DNA from: Shewanella sp. SNU WT4
GTDB taxonomy: Bacteria; Pseudomonadota; Gammaproteobacteria; Enterobacterales; Shewanellaceae
Assembly: GCF_006494715.1 (NCBI RefSeq)
Contig: NZ_CP041151.1
Coordinates: 3,844,001 to 3,908,000 of the forward strand
Reading direction: 5' to 3'
Length of the DNA: 64,000 nt
The notes under the pieces are model-generated. The model worked only from the letters and a program-made list of their open reading frames with translations, made no database searches and was not told where the DNA came from. Shown one piece after another: positions 27,436 through 36,814 of the stretch (its first letter is position 1; each line of letters opens with the position of its first letter). A program made the position numbers and the translations under genes.

Positions 27436-28161
27436 ATGTCAACCAAAAACCGAGTCCCTACCGCGATTAATGGCGGGCCATTTGGCCAAGCATGGTCGGC
27501 GAAAGCCGATGGTTTACAGAGTCTAACCGGTATTATTCTGGGCGCTTTCTTGTTAGTGCACATGCATTTTGAGGCGAGCATTTTATTAGGTAAAGATGCC
27601 TTCTATCACGTAGTGCAACTACTTGAAGGCGGCATGTTTACTGAAAGTGGTCATGGTATCCCTGTAGTGACTCAAATATTTTCTGTGGTGATTTTAGCCA
27701 TAGTGTTAATTCACGCGGCCTTTGCTTTACGCCGCTTTCCCGTCCAAATTGGTCAATGGCGCGCGCTGCGTGGCTTTATGGTCAACATTAAACATGGTGA
27801 CACCCGCATTTGGTTTTGGCAGATGGTGACCGGCTTCTTGCTGTTTTTCTTAGTGTCAGTGCATCTTGGAACCATGATTTTAAACCCAGAAATTGGCCCA
27901 CATCTGTCGGCTGAGCGCGTCTATCACGACAACGCTTGGTTACTGTATGTGCTGCTATTACCCATAGTACTTATCCACGGTTTATTTGGTTTATACCGAG
28001 TGATAGTGAAATGGGGTCTCAGTAGTAACCGTACGTTAGTGCGTAATATCGCTAAGGTGCTGCTGGTCTATTTATTGTGCTTAGGTTCACTCAGTCTTAT
28101 CACTTATATCTCCATTGGCAGTGAGTTAACTCAGCCAGTGGCACCTTATTCCCCTAAGTGA
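27436..28161 (+). CDS. frdC: Quinol:fumarate reductase, diheme cytochrome b subunit
   Basis: Membrane anchor and quinol-oxidising subunit of fumarate reductase, 241 residues, of the Wolinella diheme type. The ATG at 27436 is preferred to the TTG three bases earlier, with AAGGTG at good spacing. Five membrane segments are visible. By alignment from memory with Wolinella FrdC, all four heme-ligand His are present (here H42, H93, H143, H181). The quinol-site Glu66 equivalent is present (E64), but Glu180 of the proton 'E-pathway' is replaced by Leu179. It heads the frdCAB order, as in Wolinella. Confidence 0.9.
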   Translation: MSTKNRVPTAINGGPFGQAWSAKADGLQSLTGIILGAFLLVHMHFEASILLGKDAFYHVVQLLEGGMFTESGHGIPVVTQIFSVVILAIVLIHAAFALRRFPVQIGQWRALRGFMVNIKHGDTRIWFWQMVTGFLLFFLVSVHLGTMILNPEIGPHLSAERVYHDNAWLLYVLLLPIVLIHGLFGLYRVIVKWGLSSNRTLVRNIAKVLLVYLLCLGSLSLITYISIGSELTQPVAPYSPK

Positions 28162-28243
28162 AGTAGTAGCTACAGCCATTAGTCGCTACCAAGCGATGAT
28201 AGATTAATAAAAAGCTATCTAAATTATTAGATAAGGATTTGAT

Positions 28244-30253
28244 TTGAAAATCATTTATACAGACTCATTAGTAGTTGGTGCCGGTTTAGCTGGCCTACGA
28301 GTTGCTATCGCCACCAAGGAGCGCGGCCTTGACACCTTAGTGTTATCGTTAATTCCCGCTAAGCGCTCACATTCAGCCGCCGCGCAAGGCGGCATGCAGG
28401 CCAGCCTTGGCAATACTGTCAAGGGCATGGGCGATAACGAAGACGTGCATTTTCACGATACCGTAAAGGGTTCTGACTGGGGCTGCGATCAAGACGTAGC
28501 TCGAATGTTTGCCCACTGCGCGCCTAAAGCCATTCGCGAATTAACTCACTGGGGCGTGCCTTGGTCACGGATTTCCGCCGGCCCACGCGAAGTGATCATG
28601 AACGCCCAAAAGGTCACACTGAATGAAGCGGAAGAAGCCCATGGCTTAATCAATGCCCGCGACTTTGGTGGCACCAAAAAATGGCGTACTTGTTATACCG
28701 CCGATGGCACAGGTCACTCATTACTGTACGCGGTAGATAACCAAGCAATTTCCATGGGCGTCCCAGTGCATGAGCGCATTGAAGCCTTATCGCTTATTCA
28801 TGACGGCAAGCGCTGCCATGGCGTAATTGCCCGCTGCTTAATCACAGGTGAGCTGCGTGCCTATGTGGCCAAATCTACCACTATCGCCACTGGCGGTTAT
28901 GGCAAGATTTATGAAATCTCCACCAACGCCACTATTTGTGAAGGCATAGGCCAAGCCTTAGCGCTCGATACCGGTGTTGCCACCTTAGGCAACATGGAGG
29001 CGGTGCAATTCCACCCTACTGCCATTGTGCCAGCAGGCATTTTAACCACTGAAGGTTGCCGCGGTGATGGCGGTATTTTGCGGGATAAAGACGGTTATCG
29101 CTTTATGCCTGAGTACGAGCCTGAAAAGAAAGAGCTTGCCTCACGGGACGTAGTATCACGGCGCATGACAGAACATATGCGTAAAGGCAAAGGCGTTGAT
29201 AGCCCGTATGGCCCGCATTTATGGCTAGATATCACCTTGCTTGGCCGCGATCATATTGAAAATAACCTGCGTGAAGTAAAAGAGATTTGCGAGTACTTCT
29301 TAGGTATCGACCCTTGTAAAGACTGGATCCCAGTGCGCCCAACCCAGCATTATTCTATGGGCGGTGTGCGCACTAACGCCACCGGTGAAAGTCCGCAGCT
29401 AAAAGGCTTGTTTAGCGTTGGCGAAGCGGCTTGTTGGGACATGCACGGCTTTAACCGTTTAGGCGGTAATTCGGTGGCAGAAACTGTGGTGGGCGGCATG
29501 ATTATCGGCAAATACGTGGCTGATTTTTGTGAGCAAAACCATTTAGAAATCGATACTAAGCTGATTGAACAGTTTGGCACTCAGCTGAAAAGCGAAATCG
29601 ACCAACTGGTCGATGGCAATGGCGAAGAAAACCCATTCAAGATTAAGCATGAAATGCAGCGTATCATGATGAATTATGTGGGTATTTTCCGTAATGGCCC
29701 AGAGCTTGAAAAAGCTGTAACTGAGCTTAAAGCCTTATTAGTACGCGCTAAGAATCTTGGTCTCACCTGTAAAAAACGCCACGCCAACCCTGAACTGGTA
29801 GAAGCGCTGCGCGTCACTCGTATGCTACGCGTAGCCCTAACCGTTGCTTGCGGCGCAGCTGCCCGCACTGAAAGCCGCGGCGCCCATTCACGGGAAGATT
29901 ATCCGCAGCGTAACGATAGAGATTGGCTCAACCGCACTTTGGCCACTTGGCCAGATGCCAACGCCTTAGAGCCAGTACTGCATTATGAAGCCTTAGATGT
30001 AATGAAAATGGAATTGCCACCTGGATATCGCGGTTATGGCAACGACAATACTATCCCTCATCCTGACACTGAAAAGCGCCAGCAAGCTATCAAAGAAGTG
30101 CTTGCAGACTTAGGTGACGATGCCGATAGATATGCCGTGCAACGGGCATTAATGCCTTTTGACTTGCCAAGCCATTTGCAAGCGCCGAACGAGCGCTTAA
30201 CCGATACCTTAACCACAATTCCATCTCAACCGGCAGGAAATAACCCATTATGA
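28244..30253 (+). CDS. frdA: Fumarate reductase flavoprotein subunit
   Basis: Catalytic subunit on the cytoplasmic face that reduces fumarate to succinate, 669 residues. It starts at TTG (28244) with AGGA seven bases upstream. The FAD dinucleotide-binding motif [10 protein letters not shown] is at about 10-19, covalent FAD His43 lies in [13 protein letters not shown], and the catalytic core includes QFHPT, GCRGDGG, SRRMTEH and HWLD-type segments. The [10 protein letters not shown] motif is near residue 405. Sequence resemblance to the epsilonproteobacterial FrdA is striking along the whole length, more than to E. coli FrdA. The ORF overlaps frdB by four bases (ATGA). Confidence 0.95.
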   Translation: MKIIYTDSLVVGAGLAGLRVAIATKERGLDTLVLSLIPAKRSHSAAAQGGMQASLGNTVKGMGDNEDVHFHDTVKGSDWGCDQDVARMFAHCAPKAIRELTHWGVPWSRISAGPREVIMNAQKVTLNEAEEAHGLINARDFGGTKKWRTCYTADGTGHSLLYAVDNQAISMGVPVHERIEALSLIHDGKRCHGVIARCLITGELRAYVAKSTTIATGGYGKIYEISTNATICEGIGQALALDTGVATLGNMEAVQFHPTAIVPAGILTTEGCRGDGGILRDKDGYRFMPEYEPEKKELASRDVVSRRMTEHMRKGKGVDSPYGPHLWLDITLLGRDHIENNLREVKEICEYFLGIDPCKDWIPVRPTQHYSMGGVRTNATGESPQLKGLFSVGEAACWDMHGFNRLGGNSVAETVVGGMIIGKYVADFCEQNHLEIDTKLIEQFGTQLKSEIDQLVDGNGEENPFKIKHEMQRIMMNYVGIFRNGPELEKAVTELKALLVRAKNLGLTCKKRHANPELVEALRVTRMLRVALTVACGAAARTESRGAHSREDYPQRNDRDWLNRTLATWPDANALEPVLHYEALDVMKMELPPGYRGYGNDNTIPHPDTEKRQQAIKEVLADLGDDADRYAVQRALMPFDLPSHLQAPNERLTDTLTTIPSQPAGNNPL

Positions 30254-30975
30254 GCCGTCAAATTAATATCAACATCTTCCGTTACGATCCGTTAGATAGC
30301 CAAGATAAGCCGAAGATGCAGCGTTATCAGATCACTGAAACGCCAGGCATGACAGTGTTCATCGCCTTAAATCAACTGCGCGAGCATCAAGACCCATCGC
30401 TGCAATTTGATTTTGTTTGCCGCGCCGGTATTTGTGGCAGCTGCGCTATGGTGATTAACGGTTTGCCGACACTGGCGTGTCGCACCTTAACCGCCAATTA
30501 TCCTGATGGCGAAATCATCTTAATGCCACTGCCAGGCTTTGAATTGATTGGTGATTTATCGGTAAATACCGGTAAGTTTATGCGCGAAATCGCCGAGCGT
30601 TTGCAGCTGTGGCTGCATCCTAAGCCTGAAGATCAAGATATCCATAGATTGGAAGATCCTATGGCTCCAGAAGAAGCGGCGCGGATTTATGAGCTTGAGC
30701 GCTGCGTTGAATGTGGCGTGTGCGTATCTGCCTGCGCCACTAAGCAAATGCGCGATACCTTTGTCGGCGCCGTTGGCCTGATGAAAATCGCTCGCTTTGA
30801 AATGGATAGCCGCGATAGCCGCACCGCTGATGATTTCTACCATGTGATTGGTAATCAAGATGGCGTATTTGGTTGCATGACCTTGCTGGGCTGCCAAGAT
30901 AACTGCCCGAAAGATTTACCGCACATGCAGCAAATTGCTTATCTGCGCCGCAAAATGGCCTCAACTATTCTTTAA
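30250..30975 (+). CDS. frdB: Fumarate reductase iron-sulfur subunit
   Basis: Electron-transfer subunit linking FrdC hemes to the FrdA flavin, 241 residues. [2Fe-2S] ligands are in [15 protein letters not shown] plus LAC near residues 57-77, [4Fe-4S] ligands in [11 protein letters not shown] near 154-164, and [3Fe-4S] ligands in [17 protein letters not shown] near 207-222. It overlaps frdA by four bases, implying translational coupling, and is followed about 50 bp later by a strong terminator that closes the operon. Confidence 0.95.
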   Translation: MSRQININIFRYDPLDSQDKPKMQRYQITETPGMTVFIALNQLREHQDPSLQFDFVCRAGICGSCAMVINGLPTLACRTLTANYPDGEIILMPLPGFELIGDLSVNTGKFMREIAERLQLWLHPKPEDQDIHRLEDPMAPEEAARIYELERCVECGVCVSACATKQMRDTFVGAVGLMKIARFEMDSRDSRTADDFYHVIGNQDGVFGCMTLLGCQDNCPKDLPHMQQIAYLRRKMASTIL

Positions 30976-31023
30976 TGGCAGAGCTTAAGAGTCTTCACTC
31001 TTAATGCCGCTATTAACATTAAT

Positions 31024-31063
31024 AAACACACTAAAGGTCACCCCTGACTTTTAGTGTGTTTTT
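31024..31063 (+). terminator. Terminator of frdCAB
   Basis: A long stem: aaacacactaaa-g-gtca (31024-31040) pairs with tgac-tt-ttagtgtgttt (31045-31061) around a cccc loop, with T-rich sequence following. It ends the frd operon 50 bp after frdB. Confidence 0.88.
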
Positions 31064-31283
31064 ATTTAAGCTGGTACTCGAAAGCTCCATTCCAGAGCCA
31101 AGTGTTACACTTAGGCGCCCTAGCATATCCCTAGCATAGCCCTCGCCAACAAGGCATAAAACCCCGCCAGCATAACTATCAAATGAGCTTATAAATTGGC
31201 CGCTAAATAAGTGTTCAAGCACTTAGCTAAATGCTATAAATCAAGCCGCAAAAATTAGCTAATTCAGCGTTAAGATTGATATT

Positions 31284-31299
31284 TTTGATGGCGATCACA
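31284..31299 (+). promoter_or_regulatory. CRP/FNR-type site 1 upstream of napD
   Basis: TTTGATGGCGATCACA matches the CRP half-sites TGTGA-N6-TCACA at 9 of 10 positions. The nested TTGATGGCGATCAC matches FNR/EtrA TTGAT-N4-ATCAA at 9 of 10. It lies about 150 bp before the napD start. Either regulator could use it; nap control by CRP and EtrA is known in Shewanella. Confidence 0.65.
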
Positions 31300-31308
31300 C
31301 CCAAAAAC

Positions 31309-31322
31309 ATGATCACAATCAA
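31309..31322 (+). promoter_or_regulatory. FNR/EtrA-type site 2 upstream of napD
   Basis: ATGATCACAATCAA matches TTGAT-N4-ATCAA at 9 of 10 positions and lies 24 bp (centre to centre) from site 1, so the two could be used together. Confidence 0.6.
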
Positions 31323-31335
31323 GAAACATTTCTAT

Positions 31336-31351
31336 TACCTCTGATTAGGTA
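31336..31351 (+). promoter_or_regulatory. NarP-type 7-2-7 site upstream of napD
   Basis: TACCTCTGATTAGGTA is a 7-2-7 inverted heptamer pair matching the NarL/NarP consensus TACYYMT-N2-AKRRGTA at 13 of 14 positions. It fits nitrate-responsive NarQP control of the nap operon. The rest of 30976-31443 shows nothing else beyond the frd terminator. Confidence 0.65.
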
Positions 31352-31443
31352 TATCGCTGCGCTTTAGCAGGCATACACTTAACTCATTCTTTCTCGCAGC
31401 TTAATTATTAAGCGCTGAGATTGCCTATTTTCGAGGATTGCCA

Positions 31444-31713
31444 ATGTCAGGCGAATACCATATTACCAGCTTAGTCGTGCACGCCAGTGTCAATGAACTG
31501 GCCGAATTACAACGACAAATCAGTGCGCTTGAAGGCGCTGAGTTGCATGCCACTTCCCCTGAGGGCAAGTTAATTGTGACGCTAGAGGCCAATCGGCAAG
31601 GGCTGATTTTAGATAATGTGGAAATCATCAACTCCCTGCCCGGCGTCCTGTCTAGCAGTTTGATATATCACCAGGTCGATAACCTGGAACAACCAAGTGA
31701 GATCACACCATGA
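31444..31713 (+). CDS. napD: NapA signal-peptide-binding chaperone NapD
   Basis: Small cytoplasmic chaperone (89 residues) that binds the twin-arginine signal peptide of NapA and delays export until the cofactor is inserted. The ATG at 31444 has GAGGA six bases upstream; a TTG two codons earlier is less likely. The ferredoxin-like fold sequence contains [16 protein letters not shown] and [10 protein letters not shown], typical of NapD. It is the first gene of napDAGHB and overlaps napA by four bases. Confidence 0.9.
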   Translation: MSGEYHITSLVVHASVNELAELQRQISALEGAELHATSPEGKLIVTLEANRQGLILDNVEIINSLPGVLSSSLIYHQVDNLEQPSEITP

Positions 31714-34199
31714 GCATCAGTCGTCGCGAGTTTATAAAAGCCAATGCCGCCGTTGCCGCAGCTACCGCTGTCGGAGTGAGCCTGCCAATCCGTATGGTTG
31801 AGGCCGCCGAGCAAAACAATGACATCAGCTGGGATAAAGCCCCGTGCCGCTTTTGCGGTGTCGGTTGTAGCGTATTAGTGGGTACCCGTGAGGGTAAAGT
31901 TGTGGCCACCAAAGGTGACCCAGAAAGCCCAGTAAACCGCGGGCTGAACTGTATCAAAGGCTATTTCTTATCAAAAATCATGTATGGCAAGGACCGTTTA
32001 ACGACGCCGTTACTGCGCATGAAAGATGGCCAATACCATAAAGAAGGTGAGTTTACGCCAGTGAGCTGGGATACCGCCTTTGATGTTATGGCACAAAACT
32101 GGAAGCACACCTTAGCCACTAAAGGCCCGACTGCCATTGGTATGTTTGGTTCAGGCCAATGGACGGTTTGGGAAGGCTATGCCGCCGCTAAACTGCACAA
32201 AGCAGGCTTTCGTACCAACAACATAGACCCCAATGCTCGTCACTGCATGGCATCGGCGGTAGTGGGCTTTATGCGTACCTTTGGTATGGATGAGCCTATG
32301 GGTTGTTATGACGACTTAGAAGCCGCTGACCACTTTGTATTGTGGGGCGCTAACATGGCCGAAATGCACCCAGTATTGTGGGCGCGTTTATCGGATCGCC
32401 GCCTGAGCAATCCTAATGGCAAGGTACATGTACTTTCAACCTTCACTAACCGCAGCTTTGACTTGGCCGATAACGCCATGGTGTTTAAGCCGCAATCTGA
32501 CTTAGTGATCCTCAACTATATTGCCAACTACATCATAGTAAACGGCGCAGTTAACAAAGACTTCGTTAACAAGCACACTAAGTTTGCCTTAGGCGTCGAT
32601 GATATTGGTTATGGCCTGCGCCCTGAGCATCCATTAGAGCAAAAAGCCAAAAATCCAGGCGATGGTGGCTCAAGTGCCATCAGCTTTGCTGAATACGCTG
32701 AATTCTTAAAGCCATACACGGCCGATTACGCCTCACAAATGAGTGGCGTACCGATTGAACAGTTAGAGCAAATGGCTCAAGCCTATGCTGACCCAAGCAT
32801 TAAGATCATGAGTCTGTGGACCATGGGGATTAACCAGCATACTCGCGGCGTATGGGCTAACAACATGTTGTATAACATACACTTGTTGACCGGCAAGATT
32901 GCCACCCCAGGTAACAGCCCATTCTCACTGACAGGTCAACCATCCGCTTGCGGTACTGCCCGTGAAGTAGGTACCTTTGCTCACCGCCTGCCAGCTGACA
33001 TGGTTGTGACCAACGACAAGCACAGAGAAATTTGTGAGAAAGCCTGGCAAGTGCCAAGCGGCACTATTCCTGCTAAACCTGGATATCATGCCGTACTGCA
33101 AAGCCGTATGCTCAAAGACGGTAAGCTTAATTGTTACTGGACCATGTGTACCAATAACATGCAGGCTGGCCCGAACATTAACGATGAAATTTACCCAGGT
33201 TTCCGTAACCCAGAAAACTTTATCGTAGTGTCAGATCCATACCCAACCATTACCGCTATGAGTGCTGACTTGATTCTGCCAACCGCTATGTGGGTTGAGA
33301 AAGAAGGCGCCTACGGTAACGCTGAGCGTCGCACTCATATGTGGCACCAGCAAGTTAATGCCCCAACTGGCGCTAAGTCAGACTTGTGGCAATTAATGGA
33401 ATTTTCCAAGCGCTTTACTGTGGCTGAAGTGTGGCCAGCTGAACTGATTGCTAAGCAGCCAGAACTTGCCACTAAGACTCTGTATGACATCATCTTCAAA
33501 AACGGCGTGATTGATAAATTCCCACAAAGTGATTGCAAGTCAAAGCTTAACGATGAAAGTGACTACTTTGGCTACTACGTTCAAAAAGGCTTATTCGAAG
33601 AATATGCTGCCTTTGGCCGTGGCCATGGCCATGATTTAGCGAACTTTGACGCTTACCACGAAAGCCGCGGGATGCGCTGGCCAGTGGTTAACGGTAAAGA
33701 GACTCTGCGCCGTTATGTCGAAGGTTCAGATCCCTATGTTAAACCAGGTGAAGGCTTTAACTTCTACGGTAAGCCAGATGGTAAAGCAGTGATTTTCGCC
33801 CTGCCATATGAGCCTGCTGCTGAAGAGCCAAACAGTGAATACAACTTGTGGATGAGTACTGGCCGCGTACTTGAACATTGGCACACAGGTTCAATGACGG
33901 CCCGCGTCCCTGAACTGCACCGCGCTTACCCTGACGCCCAAATCTTTATGCACCCACAAGATGCTAAAGATCGCGGTCTGCAGCGCGGCGATGAAGTAAT
34001 GGTGGCCTCGCCTCGCGGTGAAGTGCGTACCCGCGTTGAGACCAAAGGCCGTAACAAGCCACCACAAGGCGTAGTCTTCATGCCGTTCTTTGATGCGCGT
34101 CAGTTAGTCAACAAGTTAATCCTTGATGCCACCGACCCGTTATCAAAAGAAACCGACTATAAAAAGTGCCCGGTAAAAGTCACTAAAATCACTGCGTAA
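31710..34199 (+). CDS. napA: Periplasmic nitrate reductase catalytic subunit
   Basis: Molybdenum bis-MGD enzyme reducing nitrate to nitrite in the periplasm, 829 residues. The N-terminus has a Tat motif (SRREFIKA) and cleavage region ending near VEA. [4Fe-4S] ligands are in CRFCGVGC near residue 47 plus a downstream Cys in GLNCIKGY. The Mo-ligand Cys is in [10 protein letters not shown] near residue 175. The full length matches NapA. It overlaps napD and is separated from napG by 78 bases containing a perfect hairpin. Electrons probably come from NapGH/CymA-type quinol oxidation via NapB, since no napC is present here. Confidence 0.97.
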   Translation: MSISRREFIKANAAVAAATAVGVSLPIRMVEAAEQNNDISWDKAPCRFCGVGCSVLVGTREGKVVATKGDPESPVNRGLNCIKGYFLSKIMYGKDRLTTPLLRMKDGQYHKEGEFTPVSWDTAFDVMAQNWKHTLATKGPTAIGMFGSGQWTVWEGYAAAKLHKAGFRTNNIDPNARHCMASAVVGFMRTFGMDEPMGCYDDLEAADHFVLWGANMAEMHPVLWARLSDRRLSNPNGKVHVLSTFTNRSFDLADNAMVFKPQSDLVILNYIANYIIVNGAVNKDFVNKHTKFALGVDDIGYGLRPEHPLEQKAKNPGDGGSSAISFAEYAEFLKPYTADYASQMSGVPIEQLEQMAQAYADPSIKIMSLWTMGINQHTRGVWANNMLYNIHLLTGKIATPGNSPFSLTGQPSACGTAREVGTFAHRLPADMVVTNDKHREICEKAWQVPSGTIPAKPGYHAVLQSRMLKDGKLNCYWTMCTNNMQAGPNINDEIYPGFRNPENFIVVSDPYPTITAMSADLILPTAMWVEKEGAYGNAERRTHMWHQQVNAPTGAKSDLWQLMEFSKRFTVAEVWPAELIAKQPELATKTLYDIIFKNGVIDKFPQSDCKSKLNDESDYFGYYVQKGLFEEYAAFGRGHGHDLANFDAYHESRGMRWPVVNGKETLRRYVEGSDPYVKPGEGFNFYGKPDGKAVIFALPYEPAAEEPNSEYNLWMSTGRVLEHWHTGSMTARVPELHRAYPDAQIFMHPQDAKDRGLQRGDEVMVASPRGEVRTRVETKGRNKPPQGVVFMPFFDARQLVNKLILDATDPLSKETDYKKCPVKVTKITA

Positions 34200-34230
34200 T
34201 CTCAGTGTAAAATCAGCGCAATCACAAGAT

Positions 34231-34252
34231 AAGAGGCCTTGATTGGCCTCTT
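34231..34252 (+). other. Perfect stem-loop between napA and napG
   Basis: aagaggcc/ggcctctt with a 6-base loop (ttgatt), followed by aaacgc rather than a T-tract. It is not a full terminator. It may stabilise the upstream napDA segment of the mRNA or cause partial attenuation. Confidence 0.65.
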
Positions 34253-34277
34253 AAACGCAAACCCGACGAGAATCTTG

Positions 34278-35000
34278 ATGTCTAAAGCCAAACTCACCCC
34301 GACCCAAGTTAACCGCCGCCAATTTTTGGCGTCTGCGGCTAAAACGGGTTGCGTGGTCGCTTTAGCCGGTAGCGGAATCACTAGCCTTGCGCTATCAAGC
34401 CCGTTAGCGGCGCAAGCACTGCGCCCACCAGGGGCTGGCACGGAAGCCGATTTTTTATCGGCCTGCGTGCGCTGCGGCTTATGTGTAGAGGCTTGCCCTT
34501 ACGATACCTTGCATCTTGCTCGCTGGTTTGATGGCGCTGCCACTGGCACGCCTTGGTTTGCGGCGCGCAGCGTGCCATGCGAAATGTGTGAAGATATTCC
34601 TTGCGTTAAAGCTTGCCCATCGAAGGCGCTTGACCCAACTCTGACCGATATCACTGCGGCAAAAATGGGGACAGCGGTATTAATCGATGAAGTTAATTGC
34701 CTTAACTTTAGGGGATTAAGATGCGATGTCTGTTATCGCGTCTGCCCACTCATAGATGAAGCGATAGTGCTCATCAAGCAGCATAATGCGCGCAGTGGTC
34801 ACCATGCTGAGTTTATTCCCACAGTGAACCCTGAATTGTGTACAGGTTGCGGTAAGTGCGAGCATGCGTGCGTCCTCAGCACGCCTGCCATCAAGGTATT
34901 ACCTACGGCGTTAGCCACAGGTAAGGCTGATGATCACGACACTTACCAAGACACTGAAAGCACAACCTTAGACATGCTAAATCAGGGGTTTAAACCATGA
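34278..35000 (+). CDS. napG: Ferredoxin-type protein NapG
   Basis: Periplasmic polyferredoxin (240 residues) that accepts electrons from membrane NapH. The ATG at 34278 gives a Tat signal (NRRQFLASAAKTG); an earlier frame start falls in the loop of the intercistronic hairpin and is rejected. Four cysteine clusters for [4Fe-4S] centres are visible: CVRCGLCVEACPYD, CEMCEDIPCVKACPSKALD, LRCDVCYRVCPL, and CTGCGKCEHACVLS. It overlaps napH by four bases. Confidence 0.93.
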   Translation: MSKAKLTPTQVNRRQFLASAAKTGCVVALAGSGITSLALSSPLAAQALRPPGAGTEADFLSACVRCGLCVEACPYDTLHLARWFDGAATGTPWFAARSVPCEMCEDIPCVKACPSKALDPTLTDITAAKMGTAVLIDEVNCLNFRGLRCDVCYRVCPLIDEAIVLIKQHNARSGHHAEFIPTVNPELCTGCGKCEHACVLSTPAIKVLPTALATGKADDHDTYQDTESTTLDMLNQGFKP

Positions 35001-35878
35001 GTCAGCCACAAGTAAGCGCTAAGCCACGTTGGCCAAAATGGCTAATACTGCGCAGGCTCAGTCAGCTCATAGTGTTTAGCACTTTCGCCATTGGCCCTTG
35101 GTGCGGTTGGTGGCTGATTAAAGGTAACTTATCGGCCAGTATGATTTTAGATACTGTGCCATTGAGCGATCCTTTAGTGAGCCTGCAAACCTTAATGGCA
35201 GGTCACTGGGCCCCAAGCTTATTGCTAGGCGCTGGCATTATTGCAGGCTTTTATGGGGTGTTAGGCGGACGCAGCTTTTGCAGTTGGGTGTGCCCAGTGA
35301 ATCTAGTCACTGATTTAGCAGCCTATTTACGATTGCGCTGGCGCTTACCTAAAACCACTAAGCTTGATCGCCGCCTTAAGTATTACCTCTTAGCTTTGGT
35401 ATTAGGCTTACCTTTGCTGACTGGGGTGCTGGCGTGGGAGTGGCTCAATCCAGTGCCTTTGCTATATCGCGCGTTATTGTTCGGCGGTGTTAGCAGCTTA
35501 TGGTTATTGGCACTGATATTTATGGTTGATTTATTTATCAGTGAGCGCGCTTGGTGTGGCCATTTATGTCCAACTGGCGCCCTTTATAGTCTGCTTGGCA
35601 AACTCAGTGTAGTGCGTATGGCAAGCAAGCCCAAAGCGTGCGACATGTGCATGGATTGCTTTGATGTGTGCCCTGAGCCGCAGGTATTAAAACCGGCCCT
35701 AAAAGGCGAAACCATTAAGATCACTAGCAGTGATTGCAGCTTATGTGGACGCTGCATCGATGTGTGTCACCAGCAAGTATTTCATTATCGACTTCAGTGC
35801 AACACGCCCAACAATGGCAAAGCGCTGACGTCAAACCAAGTTAACACAACAGCCGAAAAGGCGGAGATTACACCATGA
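34997..35878 (+). CDS. napH: Quinol dehydrogenase membrane component NapH
   Basis: Inner-membrane quinol-oxidising component, 293 residues, with four membrane segments (about 18-40, 72-90, 128-150, 165-185). The conserved cytoplasmic CWVCPVN and CGHLCPTGALY motifs follow the second and fourth segments. Two C-terminal [4Fe-4S] motifs follow, CDMCMDCFDVCPEP and CSLCGRCIDVCHQ. It overlaps napG and napB by four bases on each side, indicating tight translational coupling. Confidence 0.94.
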   Translation: MSQPQVSAKPRWPKWLILRRLSQLIVFSTFAIGPWCGWWLIKGNLSASMILDTVPLSDPLVSLQTLMAGHWAPSLLLGAGIIAGFYGVLGGRSFCSWVCPVNLVTDLAAYLRLRWRLPKTTKLDRRLKYYLLALVLGLPLLTGVLAWEWLNPVPLLYRALLFGGVSSLWLLALIFMVDLFISERAWCGHLCPTGALYSLLGKLSVVRMASKPKACDMCMDCFDVCPEPQVLKPALKGETIKITSSDCSLCGRCIDVCHQQVFHYRLQCNTPNNGKALTSNQVNTTAEKAEITP

Positions 35879-36303
35879 AAAAACTCATTACCTTGGCACT
35901 TTTCGCCTTAAGCTTAACCGCCTGTTCAGGACAAGAAAAACTCGCTACTGGTGAGCCGGTGAAAGTCACATCCCTTGGTGGCGATAGTCGCATTGAAGAT
36001 GTGCGCCCAGCCGATGCCATGCCTGAGTATCCAAGCCGCGGCAAATCATTAGCGCGCGATTATCAAGAGCAGCCGCCATTAATTCCGCATAAAGCCGATT
36101 ACAGCATTACCATAGATAAAAATAGCTGCATGAATTGTCATAGCTGGGATAAAGCGACTCGCATGAAGGCAACGCCAGTTGCTAAGTCACATGTGATTGA
36201 TGATAAAGGTACTTTAAATGGTCAGAACTACTTCTGTACCCAGTGCCACGTGCCGCAAGCCGATAATAAGCAAGCCATAGTGGAAAACAGCTTTAACCAC
36301 TAA
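35875..36303 (+). CDS. napB: Diheme cytochrome c subunit NapB, lipoprotein-like signal
   Basis: Electron donor to NapA, 142 residues with two c-type heme motifs, CMNCH and CTQCH, and the surrounding NapB pattern (RDYQEQPPLIPHK upstream; NSCMNCHSW). The signal peptide ends in LSLTACSG, which fits a lipobox (LTA-C at residue 18) better than a simple signal peptidase I site, so it may be lipid-anchored rather than soluble. It is the last gene of napDAGHB, an order characteristic of the Shewanella beta-type nap operon, and is followed by a strong terminator. Confidence 0.93.
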   Translation: MKKLITLALFALSLTACSGQEKLATGEPVKVTSLGGDSRIEDVRPADAMPEYPSRGKSLARDYQEQPPLIPHKADYSITIDKNSCMNCHSWDKATRMKATPVAKSHVIDDKGTLNGQNYFCTQCHVPQADNKQAIVENSFNH

Positions 36304-36361
36304 GCTATATTCATCACTAAGCCACATTAAGCGCCGAGCTTAGGTGGCTATAGCGTTAATC

Positions 36362-36390
36362 AACAACCACCCTTGGGTGGTTGTTTTTTA
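36362..36390 (+). terminator. Terminator of the nap operon
   Basis: The stem aacaaccaccc/gggtggttgtt is followed by a T-run (ttttt) 58 bp after napB. Confidence 0.92.
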
Positions 36391-36404
36391 TGGCAAAAAA
36401 AACT

Positions 36405-36440
36405 TAAAAAAAAGCCTCAGAACAAGTCTGAGGCGAAAAA
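36405..36440 (-). terminator. Terminator facing a minus-strand transcript
   Basis: The stem gcctcaga/tctgaggc with a 5-base loop is flanked by an A-run on the left (T-run of about eight on the minus strand) and an A-run on the right. Its position right after the nap terminator points to a separate minus-strand transcript ending here, which matches the small gene at 36495-36632. Confidence 0.82.
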
Positions 36441-36494
36441 AGGTTTTTATACCAAATATGCAATGTAACCAAATAAACGACGATCAAGAATGAG

Positions 36495-36632
36495 CTATTC
36501 ACTCTCTGTAGCAAGTTTGTCAGCGTCCTCAACAGGATCCTCTGACACTTGAACCGAGGGTAAGGAAACCGCGCTGATATCCACCACTGACGACCATAGA
36601 GCGCTAACCCATAAACCTTCAAATGTTGGCAT
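36495..36632 (-). CDS. Candidate small protein of 45 residues, function unknown
   Basis: Below usual gene-finder cut-offs. The reading frame starts at ATG 36630-36632, with AAGGA seven bases upstream; an in-frame ATG two codons earlier is too close to the Shine-Dalgarno. The product begins MPTFEGLWVSALWSSVVDIS and ends in a strongly acidic tail (SEDPVEDADKLATESE). The N-terminal half is moderately hydrophobic with two Trp, but there is no clear membrane segment or cleavable signal. A sigma-70-like promoter upstream and a strong terminator downstream frame it precisely. I do not recognise a family. A short RNA gene is the alternative. Confidence 0.55.
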   Translation of the reverse strand: MPTFEGLWVSALWSSVVDISAVSLPSVQVSEDPVEDADKLATESE

Positions 36633-36663
36633 TGCCATTTCCTTGTTCAATCAAGATGGGGCT

Positions 36664-36692
36664 AGAATACGCAACCGCGCGCAATAGGTAAA
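36664..36692 (-). promoter_or_regulatory. Sigma-70-like promoter of the small gene
   Basis: On the minus strand TTTACC (-35) and TATTCT (-10) are 17 bp apart, each matching consensus at 4 of 6 positions. Transcription would start near 36657, about 25 bases before the proposed ATG. Confidence 0.5.
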
Positions 36693-36814
36693 ATGAATTA
36701 ATACCATAGATATGATAACCATTTGGAATGCACGGTACCTATCACTTAGCCGCTGATACTGGTCAATAGCCAGTGTTCAGCGTATGGTGTCAATAAAACC
36801 TAAGGCGGTACGCA

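Noticed and set aside
36404..36622. A 72-codon minus-strand frame overlapping the small gene
   Set aside because: It starts inside the proposed 45-codon gene in another frame, lacks a Shine-Dalgarno and runs into the terminator stem.
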